A stretch of DNA of 64,000 nt, taken from NCBI RefSeq assembly GCF_020097135.1, contig NZ_CP083608.1, forward strand, positions 1,488,001-1,552,000. Reading direction: 5' to 3'. A program made the translations under genes and the position numbers. Each line of letters begins with the position of its first letter. Positions within the stretch are counted from its first letter, which is position 1. This DNA is from Macrococcus armenti. GTDB taxonomy: Bacteria > Bacillota > Bacilli > Staphylococcales > Staphylococcaceae. Positions 57,853-64,000 of this stretch are shown in pieces. The notes below the pieces were generated by a model. That model worked only from the letters and a program-made list of their open reading frames with translations. It made no database searches and was not told the DNA's origin.

Positions 57853-58878
57853 TCACGCCTTTCTGTAAATTAAGAGTACGTCGTCATCGAATTGATTTAC
57901 AGAGACAAGATTAAATTGCGTCATATCACGCATTGAGGAATGAGTATCAGTTGTTAAAAACTGATGTTTTGAAGTTCCACCTAACAGTTTCGGGGCAATG
58001 TAGTGGTGTATTTCGTTATAACACTTTGCTTCTATAAATGTGCGGATTGTCTGCATACCGCCTTCAATTAATAAATTACGGATGCGCTGTTTATATAGCG
58101 CTTTTAATATATGTTCTGGACTTAAATGCGGAACATGGATGACAGTCACGCCTTCGATATGCTGCTCGATGGCTGAAACTATGATTAAACGCGACCTATC
58201 ATAATCGTTATCATCTTGCGTATTTAATACAAATGGACCATTTGTAACGATGACTTTTTTTATGTATTTATCTTTATAAAGTCTCGCGTCAAGTGTCGGT
58301 GTATCTTCTTTATATGTATTGTACCCGACCATAATCGCATCCATCCCGTAACGCACTTTATGTGCATGCGCACGTGACTTCTCATTTGTAATCCATTTGC
58401 TTATGCTTTCATCATCTGCAGTTTTACCATCAATTGTCGTTGCCATCTTAATTGTGACATATGGCAGTGAAGCTGTTTTACTCGTGAAAAATGGCGCATA
58501 AAAGTCATCAATTGCTTTACATTCCACTTTTTCAACTTCAACGCCTTCTGACTGCATATACTTCACACCTGAAGATAACGTCACATCAGACGCTGCATAT
58601 ACGACCTTTTTAATTCCTGCATTGACGATTTTTTCAGTGCAAGGTGGCGTTTTCCCGTGATGAGAACACGGTTCAAGTGTACAGTAGAGCGTTGCACCTT
58701 TCGCATGAATGCCTGCCATATTAATTGCATTCACTTCAGCATGCGCCTCACCTTCAGTCAAATGTGCACCAATCCCGACGATACGATCGTCTTTTACGAT
58801 GACACAACCGACTGCCGGATTCATGCCAGTCTGTCCCTCAGTCCATTTTACTAATTCAAATGCTTTGTTAATATACAT
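57853..58878 (-). CDS. ribD: RibD: riboflavin-specific deaminase/reductase
   Basis: The 341-aa bifunctional protein has an N-terminal cytidine-deaminase-like zinc domain (about 1-140; HAEVNAINMAG and CTLEPCSHHGKTPPC zinc ligands) and a C-terminal reductase domain (about 145-341; TIKMATTIDGKTA, LIEGGMQTI). It acts after GTP cyclohydrolase II. First gene of the operon, just after the FMN riboswitch and attenuator. Confidence 0.96.
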   Translation of the reverse strand: MYINKAFELVKWTEGQTGMNPAVGCVIVKDDRIVGIGAHLTEGEAHAEVNAINMAGIHAKGATLYCTLEPCSHHGKTPPCTEKIVNAGIKKVVYAASDVTLSSGVKYMQSEGVEVEKVECKAIDDFYAPFFTSKTASLPYVTIKMATTIDGKTADDESISKWITNEKSRAHAHKVRYGMDAIMVGYNTYKEDTPTLDARLYKDKYIKKVIVTNGPFVLNTQDDNDYDRSRLIIVSAIEQHIEGVTVIHVPHLSPEHILKALYKQRIRNLLIEGGMQTIRTFIEAKCYNEIHHYIAPKLLGGTSKHQFLTTDTHSSMRDMTQFNLVSVNQFDDDVLLIYRKA

Positions 58879-58890
58879 CTGTTCCTCCTA

Positions 58891-58927
58891 TAAAAAAATC
58901 TCCCGAACAAAATATGCTCGGGAGATT
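58891..58927 (-). terminator. Attenuator terminator between the FMN riboswitch and ribD
   Basis: The 10-bp stem AATCTCCCGA / TCGGGAGATT is followed by T7 on the minus strand and then the ribD ribosome site. FMN binding upstream should favour this terminator. Confidence 0.92.
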
Positions 58928-59013
58928 GAAATTTAGGTTCAACAAATAAGACCAAAAAGTAGTTTGATTGTGATTTTAGACATCAACAAATAAACCATTG
59001 CTTAATGGTGTCC

Positions 59014-59134
59014 TATTCTTTCTCCCATCCAGACTTTAACTGTCGGCCTCTGATTTTCAAAGAGTCAGCCTTATGCACTGCATAAGGGTCGCGGGCTATC
59101 ACCGCCGGTTGGGAATTTCACCCAGCCCCGAAAG
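59014..59134 (-). promoter_or_regulatory. FMN riboswitch (RFN element)
   Basis: The minus strand carries the conserved blocks in order: TCGGGGCTGGGTGAAATTCC, CCGGCGGT, AGCCCGCGA, a variable stem, GATTTGG-type replaced by the paired arm AAAATCAGAGGCCGACAG, and AGTCTGGATGGGAGAAAG. It controls ribDEBH through the following attenuator. Confidence 0.96.
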
Positions 59135-59312
59135 AATGTTATTAACTTGTCTGTCAATTACGACAATTTAATCGTATCGAAGTTTGACAGAAAAATCAAT
59201 GGAAAGATTTCTGGATGATGTAGGTGGATGTTGATGAAGCGTGAAAATTGCTGAGTGTTCATTATACGAAGTGAACATCATCTTGACATGATCATTTTCA
59301 GCAATAGAAACG

Positions 59313-59656
59313 AAAGTGGCACGTGTTTTATTTTTACGTGCCACTTCAGCACACTTTAGCTCACGTTCTTTTTCAAAGTGGCACGTGTTTTATTTTTACG
59401 TGCCACCTCAGCACACTTTAGCTCACGTTCTCTTTCAAAGTGGCACGTGTTTTATTTTTACGTGCCACTTCAGCACACTTTAGCTCACGTTCTCTTTCAA
59501 AGTGGCACGTGTTTTATTTTTACGTGCCACCTCAGCACACTTTAGCTCACGTTCTCTTTCAAAGTGGCACGTGTTTTTATTTTACGTGCCACCTCAGCAC
59601 ACTTTAGCTCACGTTCTCTTTCAAAGTGGCACGTGTTTTATTTTTACGTGCCACCT
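59313..59656 (+). repeat. Palindromic hairpin array 3: six copies, 62-bp period
   Basis: Six 34-bp units start at 59313, 59375, 59437, 59499, 59561 and 59623, exactly 62 bp apart. Arms are AAAGTGGCACGTG and ACGTGCCACTT, with the right arm ending CCACCT in copies 2, 4, 5 and 6. The 28-bp spacers are the same (CAGCACACTTTAGCTCACG then TTCTCTTTC), with one base changed in the first. The array lies between the rib leader and the hutI terminator. Open frames through it are by-products of the repeat. The region 59160-59312 upstream of it shows no gene. Confidence 0.97.
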
Positions 59657-59692
59657 CGCTTCTCCCTCTCCACTTCCCAATATCATTCCACA

Positions 59693-59722
59693 AAAAATCA
59701 CCCTCAACTTAATGCTGAGGGC
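59693..59722 (-). terminator. Terminator of hutI
   Basis: CCCTCA pairs with TGAGGG through a short stem around AACTTAATGC, extended by flanking bases, and T6 follows on the minus strand. Confidence 0.75.
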
Positions 59723-59730
59723 GACTTTCA

Positions 59731-60963
59731 CTATTTCAATTTAAATTCATTTTCTACTATTACTTTACCTTTATGAATTACTTTTTCTGCATGGTTTACG
59801 CCGTAATGATATGGTACGTACTCATGGTTTTTCGCATGCCAAATGACTATGTTCGCTTCGTCTCCTGTATTGATCGTTCCAGCATCTAACCCGATTGCTT
59901 TTGCTGCGTTTACTGTAACAGCATTCCATATTTCTTTCGGTGATAATTTTAATTTCAATGCTGCGATACTCATCACCATCTGTAAGTTGCTCGTTACACA
60001 ACTTCCCGGATTGTAGTCTGTTGCAATCGCAATTGCGCCGTTATTATTTAACATACCTCGTGCATCTGCGTATTCATTTTTATCGAGGTAGAATGTCGTT
60101 CCTGGTAATAATACTGCTACTGTATCGCTATCTTTCAGCATTTGTTTACCTTTTTCGCTCGCTGCGACTAAATGGTCAGCACTTATTGCATCTTCTTCAA
60201 TTGCAAGTTCTAACCCACCGAGTGGATCAATTTCATCAGCATGAATTTTCACTGGCATACCGAGTTTTTTCGCTGCCTGCATATATTCACGAGACTGATC
60301 GATTGTAAATACTCCTGTTTCACAGAATATATCTGCAAAGTCTGCTAAATCCTTCACTTGTTCCAGATCATTAATGCATTCTTTAATAAATGTGTCGCTG
60401 TCTTTATCTTTCGGTACAGCATGTGGGCCTAAGTACGTATGTTTCATATTAATGCCGTACTTTTCCTGTAATTTTTTCGATACGCGTAACTGCTTAAGTT
60501 CATGTTCTAAGCTTAAACCGTAACCACTTTTACTTTCAACGCTTAATACACCGTGATGAATCATGCGTAATAATTCATGCTCTGCTTTTTCGAATAATTC
60601 TTCTTCAGTTGCTTCACGTGTTGCTTTCACTGTTGAGTGAATGCCGCCACCTTGTTCTAATATTTCAAGGTATGATACGCCTTGACGTTTCAGACTCATC
60701 TCATGCTCACGTGAGCCACCATGTACTAAGTGTGTATGTGCATCGACGAGTGCTGGCGAAACAGTCTTACCTTGTGCGTCAATTGTTTCAGCCGCAACAT
60801 ACTCATCGTTAAATTCACCGGCATATACAATTTTGCCGTCTTTAATTACAACTGTTCCGTTTTCTATAATTTTAAGGTCTGCAAGTTCTGCACCTTTTAA
60901 AGGTTTGTCTGTCTTCTTCGGTAATATCAGTTCACTAATGTTTTGAATTATTAAATCGTTCAT
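59731..60963 (-). CDS. hutI: Imidazolonepropionase
   Basis: HutI opens imidazolonepropionate to N-formimino-glutamate, third step of histidine degradation. The 410-aa amidohydrolase has metal ligands in [17 protein letters not shown] (about 72-88), [10 protein letters not shown] (about 239-248) and the Asp in [10 protein letters not shown]-like [12 protein letters not shown] (about 315-326). Start at the ATG 8 bases after AAGGAT; ATGs at 60966 and 60972 are less well placed. Third gene of the transporter-hutU-hutI operon. Confidence 0.94.
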   Translation of the reverse strand: MNDLIIQNISELILPKKTDKPLKGAELADLKIIENGTVVIKDGKIVYAGEFNDEYVAAETIDAQGKTVSPALVDAHTHLVHGGSREHEMSLKRQGVSYLEILEQGGGIHSTVKATREATEEELFEKAEHELLRMIHHGVLSVESKSGYGLSLEHELKQLRVSKKLQEKYGINMKHTYLGPHAVPKDKDSDTFIKECINDLEQVKDLADFADIFCETGVFTIDQSREYMQAAKKLGMPVKIHADEIDPLGGLELAIEEDAISADHLVAASEKGKQMLKDSDTVAVLLPGTTFYLDKNEYADARGMLNNNGAIAIATDYNPGSCVTSNLQMVMSIAALKLKLSPKEIWNAVTVNAAKAIGLDAGTINTGDEANIVIWHAKNHEYVPYHYGVNHAEKVIHKGKVIVENEFKLK

Positions 60964-60981
60964 CATAACCATCCTTATCCA

Positions 60982-62631
60982 TTATTTGTCAAGCATTGGT
61001 ACATTGATGCCTTTTTCTTTCGCGACATTAACTGCAATATCATAACCTGCGTCAACATGACGAACTACACCCATACCTGGATCCGTTGTAAGCACGCGTT
61101 GTAATCGTTCTTCTGCGTTTTTCGTACCGTCTGCCACAACGACCATACCAGCGTGTAATGAGTATCCCATACCAACGCCACCACCGTGGTGGAATGAAAT
61201 CCATGAGCCACCTGCTGCTGTGTTGATCAATGCGTTTAATACTGCCCAATCTCCTACTGCATCACTGCCGTCCTGCATACTTTCAGTTTCACGGTTCGGG
61301 CTTGCAACGCTTCCTGCATCTAAGTGGTCACGTCCGATAACAATCGGTGCTGAGATTTCTCCTGTTTCAACAAGTTTATTCAGTGCTAATCCCATTTTAG
61401 CGCGTTCACCGTATCCGAGCCAAGCGATACGTGATGGTAACCCCTGGAATGCAATCTTTTCACTTGCTAAGTCTAACCAGCGCATTAATTTCTTATTGTC
61501 TGGGAATAATTTACGCATCTCTTCATCTGCACGTTCGATATCTTTCGGATCTCCACTTAATGCTGCAAAGCGGAATGGTCCTTTTCCTTCGCAGAATAAC
61601 GGACGAATATATGCTGGTACGAAACCTGGGAAGCTGAATGCATCTTTAACACCTTCATCAAATGCAACTTGTCGAATATTGTTACCGTAATCAAATGCAA
61701 CTGCACCACGCGCTTTATATTCAAGCATGTACTCAACATGTTTCGCCATTGATTTTTTCGCTAGACGAACGACTTCTTCAGGATTTTCTTTACGCATTTT
61801 AACAGCTTCTTCAAGTGTGTATTCCACTGGTACGTATCCGTTTAACGGGTCATGTGCACTCGTCTGATCCGTCACGATATCTACTTTAAAGTCCTTGTCT
61901 AGCAGCTCTTTATACACATCTACTGCATTACCTACAAGACCGATTGATAGTGCTTCTTTTTTCTCTTTCGCTTCGTTTGCTAAACGAATCGCTTCATCTA
62001 CACTGTCTGTTTTCACATCACAGTAACGCGTTTCAATACGCTTATCGATACGGCTTTCATCCACATCAATACCGATGACTACCCCACCATTCATCGTTAC
62101 AGCTAAAGGTTGCGCACCACCCATACCGCCAAGTCCTGCAGTAAGTGTAATTGTACCTGCTAAATCTCCACCGAAATGCTGGTTCGCAAGTTCACCGAAT
62201 GTTTCATATGTCCCTTGCACAATCCCTTGAGATCCGATATAGATCCAGCTACCTGCTGTCATTTGTCCATACATCATTAACCCTTTTTTATCTAGTTCGT
62301 TAAAGTGCTCCCAGTTCGCCCATTTCGGAACTAACACTGAGTTTGATAGTAATACACGTGGTGCCTGATCATGCGTTTTAAATACAGCAACTGGTTTACC
62401 AGACTGTACGAGTAATGTTTCGTCCTTTTCTAAATTGCGTAAACTGTCCACAATCGCATCGAAACTTTCCCAGTTACGTGCAGCTTTACCGATACCTCCG
62501 TATACGACAAGGTCTTCGGGATGCTCCGCAACTTCTGGATCTAAGTTATTATAAAGCATTCGTAATACCGCTTCCTGCTCCCAACCTTTACATTCGATTT
62601 CTAACCCTTTTTTCGCTCTAATATTTCTCAT
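60982..62631 (-). CDS. hutU: Urocanate hydratase
   Basis: HutU converts urocanate to imidazolonepropionate, using tightly bound NAD. The 549-aa protein has the NAD-binding and catalytic segments [20 protein letters not shown] (about 43-62), [20 protein letters not shown] (about 163-182) and [18 protein letters not shown] (about 437-454), and the conserved Cys in [12 protein letters not shown]. No lesion is visible. 24 bp after the transporter gene. Confidence 0.96.
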   Translation of the reverse strand: MRNIRAKKGLEIECKGWEQEAVLRMLYNNLDPEVAEHPEDLVVYGGIGKAARNWESFDAIVDSLRNLEKDETLLVQSGKPVAVFKTHDQAPRVLLSNSVLVPKWANWEHFNELDKKGLMMYGQMTAGSWIYIGSQGIVQGTYETFGELANQHFGGDLAGTITLTAGLGGMGGAQPLAVTMNGGVVIGIDVDESRIDKRIETRYCDVKTDSVDEAIRLANEAKEKKEALSIGLVGNAVDVYKELLDKDFKVDIVTDQTSAHDPLNGYVPVEYTLEEAVKMRKENPEEVVRLAKKSMAKHVEYMLEYKARGAVAFDYGNNIRQVAFDEGVKDAFSFPGFVPAYIRPLFCEGKGPFRFAALSGDPKDIERADEEMRKLFPDNKKLMRWLDLASEKIAFQGLPSRIAWLGYGERAKMGLALNKLVETGEISAPIVIGRDHLDAGSVASPNRETESMQDGSDAVGDWAVLNALINTAAGGSWISFHHGGGVGMGYSLHAGMVVVADGTKNAEERLQRVLTTDPGMGVVRHVDAGYDIAVNVAKEKGINVPMLDK

Positions 62632-62655
62632 TTTAATAGCCTCCTATGTTATAAA

Positions 62656-63930
62656 TTAAAAAATTAATAATGCAAGTGGAATTGTAATGATTAATGTTAG
62701 TAATACACGTTCAAACCATATAACAACGAGTTTCCATATCGGTATTTTTATATCCGTTGATAAAATAACCGGTACAACGCTTGAGAAGAATACAATTGCT
62801 GAAATACTCATAACACCTGTCGTAAAGCGTGTAACTAAGTCAGCTTCCTGTGCTATTGCAGCAGGTAGCAGCATCTCGATAATAGATATCGTTGATGCTT
62901 CAGCAAGCACCGGAACATCTATACCTGGAAACAGTGATAATACCGGATAGAAAATAAATGATATGTATTTAATAATCGGCGTGTACTTCGCAATGATTAG
63001 TCCGAGCAAACCTACCGACATAATTGACGGTAATATTGCCATCGTCATAACGACGCCATCTTTAATATTGATTTTTACGTTTTCCCATAAGCTGTTACAT
63101 TGTTTTACAGCATCTTTTGCGTCCAGCCACGCTTCATTTAAAAGTGATGTCCCACGAGATACTTCTTCTTTATATGGCTGATTGTTATACGTTTCAGTCG
63201 ATTCAAATCGAATCGGTGGAATATGAACCGTTATCGCAGTTACGATAAATGTGACAATGAGCGTAAACCAGAAGAATAAATTCCAGTGCTCCATAATGCC
63301 GAGTGTATTCGCAACGATAATCATAAATGTAGCAGATACTGTTGAGAAACCTGTTGCAATAATGACAGCTTCTTTATGATTATAATGTCCATCTTTATAC
63401 ACTTTATTTGTAATCATCAGTCCAATTGAATAACTTCCGACGAACGATGCGACAGCATCAACAGCTGATTTTCCCGGCGTATTAAATACAGGACGCATAA
63501 ACGGTCTGCACAGTACACCGATAAATTCAAGCAACCCGTATCCGACTAGAAGTGATAAAAATATCGAGCCGATTGGGATGAGAACACCTAACGGAATTGC
63601 AAGCTTTTCATATAGAAATGGTCCTAAGTCTTTACTCAGTACAAATGACGGTCCGAAGTTAAATACAACCATCAAGCTGACGACTACGCCGAGTACTTTT
63701 AACATTGAAAATGATAAATCTGTAAAACTTTTATTCCACGTTCCTTTAATAAATGGATAAATTGCTCCGATAAAAATTAATACGAGTGCATAATACGGTA
63801 ATACCGGCGCAAAAAACTGCTTCACCCATCCAACGAGATGATCAATCATTATCGTATTCGTTTCTCCAATCGTTATAGGAACAAAGAAAAAGAAAATTCC
63901 GATAAAGCTATAAACGAAGAACTTCCACAC
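62656..63930 (-). CDS. YjiH-family membrane transporter (GATE domain), hut-linked
   Basis: The 424-aa protein has about ten membrane helices and the nucleoside-recognition/GATE layout; conserved segments include FVGSYSIGLMITNKVYKDGHYNHKE-type (shortened: SFVGSYSIGLMITNKVYKD, about 168-186) and IVANTLGIMEHWN. Its place as first gene of hutU-hutI suggests it moves histidine, urocanate or another hut intermediate, but YjiH proteins have no firmly established substrate. The start is GTG eight bases after GGAGG. Confidence 0.72.
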   Translation of the reverse strand: MWKFFVYSFIGIFFFFVPITIGETNTIMIDHLVGWVKQFFAPVLPYYALVLIFIGAIYPFIKGTWNKSFTDLSFSMLKVLGVVVSLMVVFNFGPSFVLSKDLGPFLYEKLAIPLGVLIPIGSIFLSLLVGYGLLEFIGVLCRPFMRPVFNTPGKSAVDAVASFVGSYSIGLMITNKVYKDGHYNHKEAVIIATGFSTVSATFMIIVANTLGIMEHWNLFFWFTLIVTFIVTAITVHIPPIRFESTETYNNQPYKEEVSRGTSLLNEAWLDAKDAVKQCNSLWENVKINIKDGVVMTMAILPSIMSVGLLGLIIAKYTPIIKYISFIFYPVLSLFPGIDVPVLAEASTISIIEMLLPAAIAQEADLVTRFTTGVMSISAIVFFSSVVPVILSTDIKIPIWKLVVIWFERVLLTLIITIPLALLIF

Positions 63931-63959
63931 ATGGCCACCTCCAAATTAATTCAATTTTC

Positions 63960-63978
63960 TGAATACATTTTCATTATA
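63960..63978 (-). promoter_or_regulatory. Possible promoter and cre-like site of the hut operon
   Basis: On the minus strand TATAAT (63978-63973) precedes the ribosome site, and TGAAAATGTATTCA (63973-63960) matches the cre consensus at 12 of 14 positions. The -35 region is near the window end and unclear. Confidence 0.35.
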
Positions 63979-64000
63979 GTCTGATATTATATAGTTATCT

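Noticed and set aside
59502-59776. Open reading frames running through array 3 (70-80 codons, repeating KWHVF-type segments)
   Set aside because: They are produced by the 62-bp repeat, shift frame between copies, lack a ribosome site and end in hutI antisense sequence.

Overview
This 64 kb window is an A+T-rich Firmicute chromosome segment that looks like Staphylococcaceae. The run tyrS, fhs, acsA, acuA, acuC, ccpA, aroA, murC, sftA, the ytp genes, trmB, pepV, murJ, leuS, rot, putA and ribDEBH has the order and protein similarity I know from Staphylococcus, including a Rot-like SarA-family regulator. An intact acuB-like gene, a complete class A penicillin-binding protein beside tyrS, a NadR/PnuC pair and a split hut locus are not what I would expect from S. 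aureus. My inference is a close relative such as Macrococcus; the sequence alone does not prove the genus. I see no rRNA, tRNA, insertion sequence, prophage or CRISPR array.

Layout. 1-3.8 kb: the end of a glutamate/aspartate symporter, a hutH gene with an in-frame amber codon, the remnant of a PTS EIIB domain and two small unknown genes. 3.8-13 kb: plsC-like acyltransferase, HtrA-type protease, lemA with a TPM-domain gene, tyrS with a T-box, a class A PBP and fhs. 13-19 kb: acsA divergent from acuABC (acetyl-CoA synthetase and its acetylation control), then ccpA. 19-28 kb: aroA(G), ytxH/DUF948 envelope genes, murC, sftA, ytpRQP and a PfoR-like membrane protein. 28-31.6 kb: an amino-acid (probably cystine) ABC importer and an M42 peptidase. 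32-46.4 kb: housekeeping genes (patB, trmB, pepV, a pseudouridine synthase, murJ, leuS with a T-box, an MFS transporter, ytqAB). 46.4-47.7 kb: rot and a lysophospholipase-like protein. 47.7-54.4 kb: a block of accessory metabolism with a carbonic-anhydrase-like protein, nitroreductase, HAD phosphatase, pnuC-nadR and thiT under a TPP riboswitch. 54.5-59.2 kb: putA with a cre-overlapped promoter, and ribDEBH under an FMN riboswitch with a terminator. 59.7-64 kb: a transporter-hutU-hutI operon.

Carbon-catabolite control recurs. CcpA is encoded here and cre-like sites lie at acsA/acuA (a perfect consensus match), putA, fhs, ccpA itself and, more weakly, the hut operon. hutU and hutI look intact while hutH, the first step of the same pathway, carries the amber codon.

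The most unusual feature is a family of palindromic hairpin repeats in three intergenic arrays (17.4-17.7, 51.4-51.5 and 59.3-59.7 kb; 5, 3 and 6 copies). All three use exactly the same 62-bp period, including decayed copies, and all lie in the same orientation just beyond the terminator of a leftward gene. The sequence between hairpins is nearly constant within an array and differs between arrays. I do not recognise this family.
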